Notes: generated from the sequence alone by a model not told the origin. A DNA stretch of 64,000 nt from Pseudokineococcus marinus (GCF_037482405.1 NZ_JBBHZZ010000010.1:1-64000), one strand, 5' to 3'. Numbered from the stretch's first letter, positions 52,509 to 61,258 are shown. Made by a program: numbers and translations.

Positions 52509-52987
52509 GACGCGAGGACCTCGTCGAGGATGGCCTCGGCCTTCGTCTCCTCGGTCTTCTCCGCGAGCGCGAGCTCGGAGACGAGGATCTGGCGGGCCTT
52601 GGCGAGCATGCGCTTCTCGCCGGCCGACAGGCCGCGGTCCTGGTCGCGGCGCCAGAGGTCGCGCACGACCTCGGCGACCTTGATGACGTCGCCGGAGGCG
52701 AGCTTCTCGAGGTTCGCCTTGTAGCGGCGCGACCAGTTGGTCGGCTCCTCGGTGTAGGGGGCGCGCAGGACCTCGAACACGCGGTCGAGGCCCTCCTTGC
52801 CGACGACGTCGCGGACGCCGACCAGGTCGCAGTTCTCCGCGGGGACCTCGATGGTCAGGTCTCCCTGGGCGACCTTGAGGCGGAGGTAGAGCTTCTCCTC
52901 CCCCTTGATCATCCGGGTCTTGATCTCCTCGATCAGGGCCGCCCCGTGATGGGGGTACACGACAGTCTCGCCGACAGTGAAAGCCAT
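52505..52987 (-). CDS. carD: CarD-family RNA polymerase-binding regulator
   Basis: A 160-residue global transcription factor. The N-terminal RNAP-interacting Tudor-like domain reads GETVVYPHHGAALIEEI, and the helical C-terminal DNA-binding domain contains TNWSRRYKANLEKLASGDV and a conserved Trp in VVRDLWRRD. CarD stabilises open complexes, especially at rRNA promoters. ATG start with AAAGGGG; TAACCT (minus strand, 53015-53020) may be its -10. First gene of carD-ispD-ispF. Confidence 0.96.
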   Translation of the reverse strand: MAFTVGETVVYPHHGAALIEEIKTRMIKGEEKLYLRLKVAQGDLTIEVPAENCDLVGVRDVVGKEGLDRVFEVLRAPYTEEPTNWSRRYKANLEKLASGDVIKVAEVVRDLWRRDQDRGLSAGEKRMLAKARQILVSELALAEKTEETKAEAILDEVLAS

Positions 52988-53237
52988 CTGCTCTATTCCC
53001 CTTTCGTGACCTCGAGGTTACCACGGCGAAGCAGTGCCCCCGGGCGCTCGAGCGAGCATCGTCGCAGGTCAGAGGCCCGCGGAGCCGCAGAACAGCGCCT
53101 CCCAGGCCTTGACAGCGGCCCCCGCGGCGTGCTGCGGCACCCCCTCGGGCGAGGGCCCGGCGAGCCCGCGGGCGCTGCCGCGACCCGCCACGGCTACGCT
53201 CCGCCCCAGACGTCGCGACCGACCCGAGGAGACGCCC

Positions 53238-53834
53238 GTGCCCCGCCCGACACGTCCCGCAGCGCGCCGCGCGGCCGCCGTGGTCCTCGCCGCCGCCGCG
53301 GTCTCGGCCAGCGCGGGGTGCGCCGTCTCGCCCGTCGTCAACCAGTTCTCGACGGAGCTGCAGTACGCGCCCTCCGACGGCGTCCAGGCGTACTTCCCGC
53401 TCTCGGAGACGGACGAGGAGGGCCCGGGCACGGCGCTGCTCGTGCGCAACCTCCTGCTCATCGGCCCCGAGGAGGACGGCCCGGCGCGCCTGTACGGCGT
53501 CCTCGTCAACGACAGCCTCGACGAGGTCGTCGTCGAGATCTCCGGCCCCGGCGGCCTGTCCGGCGAGGTGACCGTCCCGGCGCGCAGCAGCGTCCCCCTC
53601 GGCGAGCAGCAGACGGAGGACCTCGGCAGCCAGGAGCTCCCCGAGGGCGCCGAGGTCTCCGGCGACCTGCTCGCCGACCCGGTCGGCGCCGTCCCCGGTG
53701 AGCTCGTGCCCGTGACGATGGTCCTCGACGGCGCGGTGCTCGAGGTCGAGACGCCGCTCCTCAACGGCTCGCTGCCCGAGTACCAGACCCTCGTCCCGAC
53801 GGCGGCCTCCACGACGCCGGGCGTCGCCCGGTAG
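53238..53834 (+). CDS. Exported lipoprotein, LpqE-like
   Basis: A 198-residue protein. Signal peptide with lipobox SASAGC at about residue 27, then NQFSTELQYAPSDGVQAYF and a beta-rich domain. The position, divergent from carD, matches LpqE in Mycobacterium, from which I take the name; function is unknown. The family resembles copper-chaperone-like extracytoplasmic domains, but I see no His/Met metal motif. GTG start with GAGGAGA. Confidence 0.82.
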   Translation: MPRPTRPAARRAAAVVLAAAAVSASAGCAVSPVVNQFSTELQYAPSDGVQAYFPLSETDEEGPGTALLVRNLLLIGPEEDGPARLYGVLVNDSLDEVVVEISGPGGLSGEVTVPARSSVPLGEQQTEDLGSQELPEGAEVSGDLLADPVGAVPGELVPVTMVLDGAVLEVETPLLNGSLPEYQTLVPTAASTTPGVAR

Positions 53835-53891
53835 CGGAGCCCGTCTCCGGCAGCTCGTCACCCAGCAGCGCAGCGCGGCCCGCGGCCCGCG

Positions 53892-53928
53892 CGGCAGGAG
53901 CCCCGACCGCCGGTCGGGGCTCCTGCCG
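53892..53928. terminator. Bidirectional terminator
   Basis: A perfect 17-bp stem (CGGCAGGAGCCCCGACC and its complement) with a 3-base loop, between the convergent lipoprotein and VOC genes. It is the strongest hairpin in this region. Confidence 0.85.
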
Positions 53929-53944
53929 TCTCCGGCACCGGGGT

Positions 53945-54361
53945 TCAGCCCGCGGCGCCAGCGGCCCCGTCGACGTCGACCAGCCAGCTGACGCCCCAGC
54001 GGTCGCGCAGCGAGCCGAAGAGGCTGCCCCAGGGCGAGGGCTCGAGCGGCTGGAAGACCTCGGCGCCCTCGGCGAGGACGTCCCAGGCCGCGCGCAGCGC
54101 CCCCTCGTCGTCGCCGAAGAGGCAGGCGACGCCCGCGGGCTCGTCGGCGCCCGGGGGCAGGTCGGAGACCATGAGCGGACCGCCGACCTCGGTCCGCAGC
54201 ACCGCGTTGGCCACCATGTCGCGCACGGACGGGTCGTCCATGCCCAGCGAGCCGTACGTCGTCATCGCCGGCTCCGCACCGCCCAGGGCGCGCCGGTAGG
54301 CCGCCAGCGCCTCCCGCGCGCTCCCGCGGGGGTGCAGGTACGGGCACATCTCGGTCGTCAT
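53945..54361 (-). CDS. VOC-superfamily protein, PhnB-like
   Basis: A 138-residue single-domain glyoxalase/bleomycin-resistance-fold protein. Typical segments: CPYLHPRGSAREALAAYRRALGG near the N-terminus and SPWGSLFGSLRDRWGVSWLVDV at the C-terminus, as in PhnB-like proteins. Function unknown. ATG start with GGAGG 5 bases upstream. Confidence 0.82.
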   Translation of the reverse strand: MTTEMCPYLHPRGSAREALAAYRRALGGAEPAMTTYGSLGMDDPSVRDMVANAVLRTEVGGPLMVSDLPPGADEPAGVACLFGDDEGALRAAWDVLAEGAEVFQPLEPSPWGSLFGSLRDRWGVSWLVDVDGAAGAAG

Positions 54362-54505
54362 GGCGCCTCCGCTCACGGGGCCGACCACCAGCCCTCCCCC
54401 GTGACGACCGGCCCGGGCGGCCGGGCTCATCGGTCCCGCGTCCCGCGTGCCGGGGCCGCCCCCGCCGCCCGCCGCCGGCCGCGCGACGGGAGGGGGCCCG
54501 CGCCC

Positions 54506-55189
54506 TCAGCCCTCGAGCTTGTAGCCCAGCCCGCGGACCGTGACGAGGCGCCGCGGCGAGGCCGGGTCCTCCTCGATCTTCGCGCGCAGCCGCTTGACGT
54601 GGACGTCGAGGGTCTTGGTGTCCCCCACGTAGTCGGCGCCCCAGACCCGGTCGATGAGCTGGCCGCGGGTCAGCACGCGGCCGGCGTTGCGCAGGAGCAC
54701 CTCGAGCAGCTCGAACTCCTTGAGCGGCAGGGCCACCGGCTCCCCGTCGAGCGTCACGACGTGGCGCTCGACGTCCATGCGCACCGGGCCGGCGGCGAGG
54801 GCGCCGGCGTCGTCGTCCTCCTCCGGCTCGCCGCGGCGGCGCAGCACCGCCCGGATGCGGGCGAGGAGCTCGCGCGAGGAGTACGGCTTCGTCACGTAGT
54901 CGTCGGCCCCGAGCTCGAGGCCCACGACGACGTCCACCTCGCTGTCCTTGGCCGTCAGCATGATGACGGGGACGGCGCTGCGGGCCCGCAGCTGCCGGCA
55001 CACCTCGGTGCCCGGCAGCCCCGGGAGCATGAGGTCGAGGAGCACGAGGTCGGCTCCCGCGCGGTCGAACTCGGCCACCGCCGAGGGGCCGTCGGCGGCC
55101 ACGGCCACCTCGTACCCCTCGCGGCCGAGCTGGTAGGAGAGGGGGTCGCTGAGGGACTCCTCGTCCTCGACGAGCAGGATGCGGGTCAC
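54506..55189 (-). CDS. regX3: Phosphate-response regulator (OmpR/PhoB family)
   Basis: A 227-residue response regulator. Receiver domain with phosphoacceptor Asp in LVLLDLMLPG and Lys in DDYVTKPYSSREL; winged-helix output domain ending VTVRGLGYKLEG. It is paired with a SenX3-type kinase and a divergent phoU, so it is the RegX3/PhoP regulator of the phosphate-starvation response. GTG start, 64 bp after the kinase gene. Confidence 0.93.
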   Translation of the reverse strand: MTRILLVEDEESLSDPLSYQLGREGYEVAVAADGPSAVAEFDRAGADLVLLDLMLPGLPGTEVCRQLRARSAVPVIMLTAKDSEVDVVVGLELGADDYVTKPYSSRELLARIRAVLRRRGEPEEDDDAGALAAGPVRMDVERHVVTLDGEPVALPLKEFELLEVLLRNAGRVLTRGQLIDRVWGADYVGDTKTLDVHVKRLRAKIEEDPASPRRLVTVRGLGYKLEG

Positions 55190-55253
55190 GCGGGGTCCTC
55201 CCGGGTCGAAGGTGGGCGCCGCACGGGTGCGCGGGCGCCCGCGAGCAGGTGGG

Positions 55254-56444
55254 TCAGGTGCCGTCGCCGTCGTCCTCGGCGCGGCGCAGGGGGAGGCGGA
55301 GCGTGAAGGTCGACCCCTCGCCGGGGCTGCTCCACACGCCCACCTCGCCGCCGTGGGTGGCGGCGACGTGCTTGACGATCGACAGCCCGAGGCCCGTGCC
55401 GCCGGTGGCCCGCGAGCGGGCCGGGTCGAGGCGGTAGAAGCGCTCGAACACGCGCCCGACCTCGGACTCGGGGATGCCGATGCCCTGGTCGCTCACGACG
55501 ACCTCGACGCGCTCGTCGACGACCGTGACGACGACGGCCACGCGGGTGCCCGCGTCCGAGTAGGACACGCCGTTGTCGACGAGGTTGCGCACGGCGGTGA
55601 CGACGAGCTCGCGGTCCCCCCAGACCTCCGCCGGCGGGGTGTCGCCGGGCCCGCCGTCGCCCTCGCGGGCCAGGCGCGTGGTGATGCGGACGCCGCGGCC
55701 GTCGGCGACGAGCCGGGTGCGGTCGACCGCCTCGAGCACGGCCTCGTCGACGTCGACCGGCACCGGCTGGTGGCGGGAGTCGGCGTCCTGCAGGCGCGAC
55801 AGCTGGACGATCTCCTGCACGAGCGCCGACAGCCGCTGGGACTCCCGGGTCATCCGCTGCGCGAAGCGCCGGACCGCGGTCGGGTCCTCGGCGGCGTCGT
55901 CCATCGTCTCGGCGAGCAGGGCGATGGCGCTGACCGGCGTCTTCAGCTCGTGGCTGACGTTGGCGACGAAGTCGCGCCGCACCTCCTCCAGGCGCTTGGC
56001 CTGCGTGCGGTCCTCGACGAGGACGAGCACGTGGAGGGAGCCGAGGGGGGCCACCCGCACGCCGACGACGAGGACGCCCGCGCCGTCGGCGCCCGGCGCC
56101 ACGAAGGGCCCCCGCGGCAGCGACATCTCGGCGTCGCGGATCTCCCCGTCGCGCCGCACGCGCGTGACGAGCCCGGCGAGCTCGGGGTGCACGAGCTCGC
56201 GGTCGCGCACCAGCCCGAAGGCGTGGGCGGCGGCGCTGGCCCGCACGACGACGTCCGCCACGTCCACGACGACGACCGCCGAGGACAGCACCGCCAGCAC
56301 GTCGGCGGCGCCCGTCGGCAGGTCGTCCTCCGGGGGCGGCTCCGGCTCCGGCCGGCGGGCGCCCCACCGGGGCGCGAGCACGCCGACGACCCCCACGAGC
56401 ACCCCGACGAGGCCCGCGAGCGCCACCGTCCAGGAGCCGTCCAC
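55254..56444 (-). CDS. senX3: Phosphate-sensing histidine kinase
   Basis: A 396-residue membrane kinase. One or two N-terminal membrane segments (VALAGLVGVLVGVVGVLA), a PAS-like domain (about 50-160), the phosphoacceptor in FVANVSHELKTPVSA, and ATPase motifs NLVDNGVSYSD, SDQGIGIP, and GGTGLGLSIV. The architecture matches SenX3/PhoR. The GTG at 56444 is preferred over a start at 56522 because TACGCT lies 7 bases upstream. Confidence 0.92.
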   Translation of the reverse strand: MDGSWTVALAGLVGVLVGVVGVLAPRWGARRPEPEPPPEDDLPTGAADVLAVLSSAVVVVDVADVVVRASAAAHAFGLVRDRELVHPELAGLVTRVRRDGEIRDAEMSLPRGPFVAPGADGAGVLVVGVRVAPLGSLHVLVLVEDRTQAKRLEEVRRDFVANVSHELKTPVSAIALLAETMDDAAEDPTAVRRFAQRMTRESQRLSALVQEIVQLSRLQDADSRHQPVPVDVDEAVLEAVDRTRLVADGRGVRITTRLAREGDGGPGDTPPAEVWGDRELVVTAVRNLVDNGVSYSDAGTRVAVVVTVVDERVEVVVSDQGIGIPESEVGRVFERFYRLDPARSRATGGTGLGLSIVKHVAATHGGEVGVWSSPGEGSTFTLRLPLRRAEDDGDGT

Positions 56445-56451
56445 GGCCCGC

Positions 56452-56457
56452 AGCGTA
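56452..56457 (-). promoter_or_regulatory. -10 box of senX3, leaderless
   Basis: TACGCT on the minus strand, 7 bases before the GTG at 56444. The PHO-type direct repeats lie about 60 bp upstream. Confidence 0.5.
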
Positions 56458-56516
56458 GGACCGGCCGCGGGGCCCCCGGAGCCCGCGGCGCGACCGGCAC
56501 CGCCCGGTCGCCCGGC

Positions 56517-56549
56517 GTTCACCGGCGGGGTCGACTCCGTTCATCGACC
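56517..56549 (+). promoter_or_regulatory. PHO box upstream of phoU
   Basis: Three 11-bp units in tandem: GTTCACCGGCG, GGGTCGACTCC (degenerate) and GTTCATCGACC. Units 1 and 3 match the GTTCACC-type direct repeat bound by PhoP/RegX3-class regulators. The array ends 5 bp before a GACGCT -10-like hexamer (56555-56560), itself 6 bases before the phoU ATG, so it may replace the -35. Confidence 0.75.
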
Positions 56550-56566
56550 GGTGCGACGCTTCGGCC

Positions 56567-57232
56567 ATGCGAGAGGTCTTCCACGACGAGCTGCGGTCCC
56601 TGGCCGAGCAGCTCACCCAGATGAGCGGTCTCGTCAGCGCGGCGATGGCGAACGCGACGCAGGCGCTGCTGGAGGGCGACCTCGCGCTGGCCGAGAGCGT
56701 CATCTCCGCCGACGCCCAGATCGACGCCCAGCAGCGTCACCTCGACGACCGGGCCGTCGCCCTCCTGGCGCGCGAGTCGCCCGTCGCCACCGACCTGCGG
56801 GTGGTCGTGTCGGCGCTGCGGATGTCGACGTCCATCGAGCGCATGGGCGACCTGGCGCGCCACGTCGCGAGCCAGGCGCGGCTGCGCCACCCGCACCTCG
56901 TCGTCCCCGAGTCGCTCGTGCCGACCATCTCCGCCATGGGCGACGCCGCGGCGAGCATCGCGACGACCGCCGGCACCGTCATCGCCACGCGCGACCTGGA
57001 GCTGGCCGCGCAGGTCGAGCGCGACGACGACCGCCTCGACGAGCTGCACCGCTCGGTCTTCGCCGCGATGCAGGCGCCGGAGTGGCAGGAGAGCGCCGAG
57101 CGCACCATCGACATCACGCTCTGCAGCCGCTACTTCGAGCGCTACGGCGACCACGCCGTCTCCGTCGTCCGCCGCGTCGGCTTCCTCGTGACGGGCGACT
57201 GGATGAAGCCGGTGCAGCCCGTCGCGAGCTGA
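56567..57232 (+). CDS. phoU: Phosphate signalling protein PhoU
   Basis: A 221-residue all-helical protein made of two PhoU repeats. MREVFHDELRSLAEQL opens the first, and RYFERYGDHAVSVVRRVGFLVTG closes the second; the first repeat has the matching ERMGDLARHVASQA. It links phosphate status to the SenX3 kinase. It is divergent from senX3 and preceded by a PHO box, suggesting induction during phosphate starvation. Confidence 0.94.
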   Translation: MREVFHDELRSLAEQLTQMSGLVSAAMANATQALLEGDLALAESVISADAQIDAQQRHLDDRAVALLARESPVATDLRVVVSALRMSTSIERMGDLARHVASQARLRHPHLVVPESLVPTISAMGDAAASIATTAGTVIATRDLELAAQVERDDDRLDELHRSVFAAMQAPEWQESAERTIDITLCSRYFERYGDHAVSVVRRVGFLVTGDWMKPVQPVAS

Positions 57233-57279
57233 CCCGAGTCGCCCCGAGGGACGCCCGGACGACGGAGGGCCGGCCGGTG

Positions 57280-58056
57280 TCAGCTCTTGCGCCCCTGCGC
57301 CGCGACGGCGGCGGCCGCCTCGGCCGCGGCGTCGGGGTCGAGGTAGCGCCCGCCCGGGGTGGTGGGGCGCAGGTCCTCGTCGAGCTCGTAGAGCAGCGGG
57401 ATGCCGGTGGGGATGTTGAGGCCGGCGATGTCGTCGTCGCTGATCCCGTCGAGGTGCTTGACGAGCGCGCGCAGCGAGTTGCCGTGCGCCGCCACGAGGA
57501 CGGTGCGGCCCGCCCGCAGGTCGGGGACGATCGCCGAGTCCCAGTACGGGAGCATCCGGCCGACGACGTCCTGCAGGCACTCGGTGCGCGGCATGTCGTC
57601 GCCGAGGTCGGCGTAGCGGGGGTCGCCGGCCTGGCTGAACTCGTCGCCCGCCTCGATCTCGGGGGGCGGCGTGCTGTACGAGCGGCGCCAGAGCATGAAC
57701 TGCTCCTCGCCGTACGTCTCGAGCGTCTGGGCCTTGTCCTTGCCCTGCAGGGCGCCGTAGTGGCGCTCGTTGAGGCGCCACGAGCGCGTGACGGGCACCC
57801 AGTGCCGGTCGGCCGCGTCGAGGGCGAGGTTGGCGGTGGTGATCGCGCGGCGCAGGAGCGAGGTGTGCACGAGGTCGGGCAGGAGGCCCTCGGCGGCCAG
57901 CAGCTCGCCGCCGCGGCGGGCCTCCGCCTCGCCCTTCTCCGACAGGGGCACGTCGACCCAGCCGGTGAAGAGGTTCTTCGCGTTCCACTCGCTCTCGCCG
58001 TGGCGGAGCAGCACCAGGGTCATCGACGCGCCGCGCGCGCCCGTGGTGGTCGACAT
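57280..58056 (-). CDS. gpmA: 2,3-bisphosphoglycerate-dependent phosphoglycerate mutase
   Basis: A 258-residue glycolytic enzyme interconverting 3- and 2-phosphoglycerate. The phosphohistidine motif is LVLLRHGESEWNAKNLFTGW, then LNERHYGALQGKDKAQT and the second catalytic His in VLVAAHGNSLRALV. ATG start; TAGGGT 7 bases upstream. It sits 28 bp after mshA on the same strand, but with its own likely promoter. Confidence 0.95.
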   Translation of the reverse strand: MSTTTGARGASMTLVLLRHGESEWNAKNLFTGWVDVPLSEKGEAEARRGGELLAAEGLLPDLVHTSLLRRAITTANLALDAADRHWVPVTRSWRLNERHYGALQGKDKAQTLETYGEEQFMLWRRSYSTPPPEIEAGDEFSQAGDPRYADLGDDMPRTECLQDVVGRMLPYWDSAIVPDLRAGRTVLVAAHGNSLRALVKHLDGISDDDIAGLNIPTGIPLLYELDEDLRPTTPGGRYLDPDAAAEAAAAVAAQGRKS

Positions 58057-58063
58057 GCCGCCA

Positions 58064-58069
58064 ACCCTA
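58064..58069 (-). promoter_or_regulatory. -10 box of gpmA, leaderless
   Basis: TAGGGT on the minus strand, 7 bases before the ATG at 58056. Confidence 0.5.
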
Positions 58070-58084
58070 GGGGCGGCGCCGCGG

Positions 58085-59413
58085 TCAGCCGCAGGTGACG
58101 CGGGCGCGGGGCCGCCCCGCTGCGCCGCCCGCGCGCCGGGCCGCGGCGGCGCCGTAGAGGTCGAGCGTGCGCTCCGCCGTCCGCGCCCAGCTGAAGCCGG
58201 CCGCGTGCGCGGCGGCGGCCTGCCCCAGGGTCCGCCGCCGCGGCTCGTCGTCGAGGAGCGCGCCGAGCGCCGCCGCCCACCGGCGCGGGTCGGCGTCCGG
58301 GACGAGGAGCCCCGTGCGCCCGTCCGCCACGGCCGTCCGCAGACCACCGGTCGCCGTCGCGACGACGGGGGTGCCGCAGGCCTGGGCCTCGAGCGCCACG
58401 AGCCCGAAGGACTCCGTGCGCGAGGGGACGGCGACGACGTCGGCGGCGCGGTACCAGCGGGCCAGCTCGGGCGCCGGCAGCGGGTCGACGAGCCGCAGCA
58501 CGTCCCCGCCCGGGCCGCCCACGAGCCCCAGCCCCGCGGCGAGCGAGCGCAGGTCCTCCCGGGCGCTGCGGCCCGCGCCGCGGCCGGAGGGGCCGCCGAC
58601 GACCACGACGACGAGGCGGCCGCCCCCGGCGGGGTCCGCCGCGGTGAGCTCCGCCGCCGCGCGCAGGAGGACGTCGGGCCCCTTGAGCGGCTGCAAGCGG
58701 CCCGCGAAGAGCAGGACGCGGTCAGCGGGCCGGAGGCCGAGGCCCTCCCGCTCGGCCGCCCGGGCCGCGGCGTCCGCCGGCGGGCCGAAGGCGGACAGGT
58801 CGACCCCGGGCGGCACGACGGCGACGCGGGACGGGTCCGCGCCGTAGAGCTCCACGAGCTCGCGGGCCTCGTCGGCCGTGCTCGCGACGAGGCCGTCCGC
58901 CGCCGCGACGAGGCCCCGCTCGCCGCGCACGCGCTCCGCGGGCTCGAGGGGCTGGCCGGGCCCGCGGTGGGCGTCCTTGACCAGCGCCATCGTGTGCATG
59001 CTGTGGACCAGCGGAGCGTCCCAGGCGCCCGCGGCCCGCCGGCCGACCTCGCCGGAGAGCCAGTAGTGGGTGTGGACGACGTCGTAGCCCCCGGGCGGAC
59101 CTGCAGCGACGAGGGCCTCGGCCATCTCGTCCACGAGCGCCGGGAGCTCCTCCTTGTCGACCTCGCGCGCCGGGCCTGCGGGGAGGTGGAGCACGCGCAC
59201 GCCCGGGGACGCCGCGTGCACGGGCGGCTGGTCGGGCGACGTGGCGCGGGTGACGACGTCGACCTCCGCGCCCCGGGCGGCGAGCCCGCGCGCCAGGCCG
59301 ACGACGTAGGTGTTGAGGCCGCCCGCGTCCCCCGTGCCCGCCTGCGCCAGGGGTGAGGTGTGCGCGGAGACCAGCGCGACCCGGCGCGGCCCCCGCGACG
59401 AGCTCGCGTCCAC
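58085..59413 (-). CDS. mshA: D-inositol-3-phosphate glycosyltransferase, first step of mycothiol synthesis
   Basis: A 442-residue GT4 enzyme transferring GlcNAc from UDP-GlcNAc to inositol-3-phosphate. Typical MshA features: VALVSAHTSPLAQAGTGDAGGLNTYV at the N-terminus, HTHYWLSGEVG, and the donor-site motif RTESFGLVALEAQACGTPVVA with the GT4 Glu-x7-Glu. The GTG at 59413 is preferred over GTG 59419 because TAGGTT is exactly 7 bases before it and would overlap the other. The presence of mshA fits the MscR system at 46.5 kb. Confidence 0.94.
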   Translation of the reverse strand: MDASSSRGPRRVALVSAHTSPLAQAGTGDAGGLNTYVVGLARGLAARGAEVDVVTRATSPDQPPVHAASPGVRVLHLPAGPAREVDKEELPALVDEMAEALVAAGPPGGYDVVHTHYWLSGEVGRRAAGAWDAPLVHSMHTMALVKDAHRGPGQPLEPAERVRGERGLVAAADGLVASTADEARELVELYGADPSRVAVVPPGVDLSAFGPPADAAARAAEREGLGLRPADRVLLFAGRLQPLKGPDVLLRAAAELTAADPAGGGRLVVVVVGGPSGRGAGRSAREDLRSLAAGLGLVGGPGGDVLRLVDPLPAPELARWYRAADVVAVPSRTESFGLVALEAQACGTPVVATATGGLRTAVADGRTGLLVPDADPRRWAAALGALLDDEPRRRTLGQAAAAHAAGFSWARTAERTLDLYGAAAARRAGGAAGRPRARVTCG

Positions 59414-59420
59414 GGGCACG

Positions 59421-59426
59421 AACCTA
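59421..59426 (-). promoter_or_regulatory. -10 box of mshA, leaderless
   Basis: TAGGTT on the minus strand, 7 bases before the GTG at 59413; it decides between two GTG starts. Confidence 0.5.
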
Positions 59427-59464
59427 CGCCCTCAGCACCCGCGCCCGAGCGCGAGGATGGGCGC

Positions 59465-60355
59465 GTGCCCGCGCCGTCCTCCGCCGCCGTGCCCGCGGGC
59501 GCGCTCGCGCTCGCCGCGGGGCGCCGGGGCCGCGCGCAGGGCCCCCTCGGCGTCCCGACGCGCGGGACGACGGGCGTGGACCGTCTGCGGCGCACGGACC
59601 GCTGGCTGGCGGGGCCGGGGGCGGCGCTCCTGCGGGGGGCCGAGGACCCCCTCGTCGTCGACCTCGGCTTCGGGTCGTCGGCCGTGACGACGCTGCACCT
59701 GGCGCGCGCGCTGCGCCGCGTCCGCCCCGACGTGGAGGTCGTGGGCCTCGAGGTCGACCCGGCCCGCGCCGCGCACGCCGCGGCGGCCCTGCGGGCGGTG
59801 CCGGCCGACCGGGCGCGCGGGGTGGCCTTCGGCGTCGGCGGCTTCGAGCTGGGCGGGCCCGTGGCGGGACGCCGCCCGGTCCTCGTGCGCGCCGCCAACG
59901 TGCTGCGCCAGTACGCCGCGGCGGACGTGCCCGCCGCCTGGGCCGTCGTCACGCGTCGCCTCGCCCCCGGCGGGCTGCTCCTCGACGCGACGTGCGACGA
60001 GCTGGGGCGGCGCGCGGCGTGGGCGGTCGTCGGCGCCGCGGGGCCGGAGCAGCTCGTGCTCTCGGTGCGCCTGGCCGACCTGGCCCGCCCGTCCGAGGTC
60101 GCCGAGCGACTGCCCAAGGCGCTCATCCACGACAACGTCCCCGGCTCGCGCGTCCACGCGCTGCTCGCGGCCCTCGACGCCGCCTGGGACCGCGCCGCCC
60201 CGCTGGCCCCCTGGGGCCCGCGGCAGCGGTGGCTCGCCGCCTGCCGCGGCCTGGGCGACGCCGGGTGGCCCGTCCTCGACCGCGCGCCCGGGGGCGGGCC
60301 GCGCCGCTGGCGCCTCGGGGAGCTCGCCGTGGCGTGGTCGGCCGTCGCCGGCTGA
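59465..60355 (+). CDS. Class I SAM-dependent methyltransferase-like protein
   Basis: A 296-residue protein. SAM motif I is LVVDLGFGSSAVTTLHLARAL (about residue 62), with an acidic motif II at VVGLEVDP and LAPGGLLLDATCDELG later. Substrate unknown; the acceptor part (IHDNVPGSRVHALL) is conserved-looking but unassigned. GTG start, divergent from mshA with only 51 bp between; this spacing implies overlapping promoters. Confidence 0.82.
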   Translation: MPAPSSAAVPAGALALAAGRRGRAQGPLGVPTRGTTGVDRLRRTDRWLAGPGAALLRGAEDPLVVDLGFGSSAVTTLHLARALRRVRPDVEVVGLEVDPARAAHAAAALRAVPADRARGVAFGVGGFELGGPVAGRRPVLVRAANVLRQYAAADVPAAWAVVTRRLAPGGLLLDATCDELGRRAAWAVVGAAGPEQLVLSVRLADLARPSEVAERLPKALIHDNVPGSRVHALLAALDAAWDRAAPLAPWGPRQRWLAACRGLGDAGWPVLDRAPGGGPRRWRLGELAVAWSAVAG

Positions 60356-60416
60356 GGAGGGCGTCCGGGGAAGGGGCGGAGAGGAGGGCGGCAGGAGGGC
60401 CGGGAGGAGCTCGGCC

Positions 60417-60731
60417 CTACCAGCCGACGGGGCCGGAGCGGCCGCCGCCCCCGCCGCCCACCGAGCGCAGCGCGGGGCGGACGTCGGCGAGGTACACCGC
60501 GCCCGCGACGAGGGAGATGACGATGAGGCCGAGGCCGCCGAGCCCGGCGAAGCTGATGAGCGAGGCCACGGCGAGGATGGCGACCCACTTGTTCTTCGTG
60601 AGCTTGCCCGCCGCCGCGAAGGCGCCCGCCGGTCGGCGGACGGCGTCGACGAGGGCGAAGACGCACACCGCCAGCACCGCCAGCCCGAGGAGGAGCGTGA
60701 CGTACCCCTGGGCCGCGAAGACACCGCTCAT
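60417..60731 (-). CDS. DUF2516 small membrane protein
   Basis: A 104-residue protein with two to three hydrophobic segments (VTLLLGLAVLAVCVFALVDAV; WVAILAVASLISFAGLGGLGLIVIS) and the DUF2516-like sequence AGAVYLADVRPALRS. Glycine-rich C-terminus. Function unknown. ATG start; TACGCT 6 bases upstream. Confidence 0.8.
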   Translation of the reverse strand: MSGVFAAQGYVTLLLGLAVLAVCVFALVDAVRRPAGAFAAAGKLTKNKWVAILAVASLISFAGLGGLGLIVISLVAGAVYLADVRPALRSVGGGGGGRSGPVGW

Positions 60732-60737
60732 GGGAGG

Positions 60738-60743
60738 AGCGTA
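60738..60743 (-). promoter_or_regulatory. -10 box of the DUF2516 gene, leaderless
   Basis: TACGCT on the minus strand, 6 bases before the ATG at 60731. Confidence 0.5.
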
Positions 60744-60823
60744 GGCGGGCGACGGGGCGGGCGACCCCCCGCCCGCCGGGGCCTCCACCGACCGGCCCCC
60801 TCCCCCGCTCGGTCGCCGACGGC

Positions 60824-61258
60824 TCAGACGTCGAGCACGAGGGTGACGGGCCCGTCGTTCACGAGCTCGACCGCCATGTCGGCGCCGAAGCGGCCCGTCG
60901 CGACCTCGAGGCCGCGCTCGCGCAGGCCCGCGGCGACGGCGTCGACGAGCGGCTCCGCGACGTCCCCCGGCGCGGCCGCCGACCAGCTGGGCCGGCGCCC
61001 CCTGCGGGTGTCGCCCTGGAGCGTGAACTGGCTGACGACGAGCACGGGCGCCCCGGCGTCCACTGCGGAGGCGTCCCCGCGCAGCACGCGCAGCTCCGCC
61101 GTCTTCCGCACGAGCGCGGCCACCTGCTCCGGGCCGTCGTCGCGCGCGACGCCGACGAGGAGGACCAGCGCCTGCCCGCCGGGCGGGTCGACCTCGCCGA
61201 CGACCTCCCCGTCGACGACGACGCGCGCCCGGGTGACGCGCTGGAGCACCGCCCTCAC
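60824..61258 (-). CDS. dtd: D-aminoacyl-tRNA deacylase
   Basis: A 144-residue proofreading enzyme removing D-amino acids from tRNA. Hallmarks: MRAVLQRV-like VRAVLQRVTRARV at the start, SQFTLQGDTRRGRRPSW with the catalytic SQxT motif, and NDGPVT near the end with the cross-subunit Gly-Pro. GTG start overlaps the asparaginase stop as GTGA. Confidence 0.94.
   Translation of the reverse strand: MRAVLQRVTRARVVVDGEVVGEVDPPGGQALVLLVGVARDDGPEQVAALVRKTAELRVLRGDASAVDAGAPVLVVSQFTLQGDTRRGRRPSWSAAAPGDVAEPLVDAVAAGLRERGLEVATGRFGADMAVELVNDGPVTLVLDV

Noticed and set aside
51690..55001. Minus-strand open frame of 1103 codons running from the regX3 region through carD into ispD
   Set aside because: Only its last 272 codons encode IspD; the rest is out of frame with the evident carD, lipoprotein-region and VOC genes.
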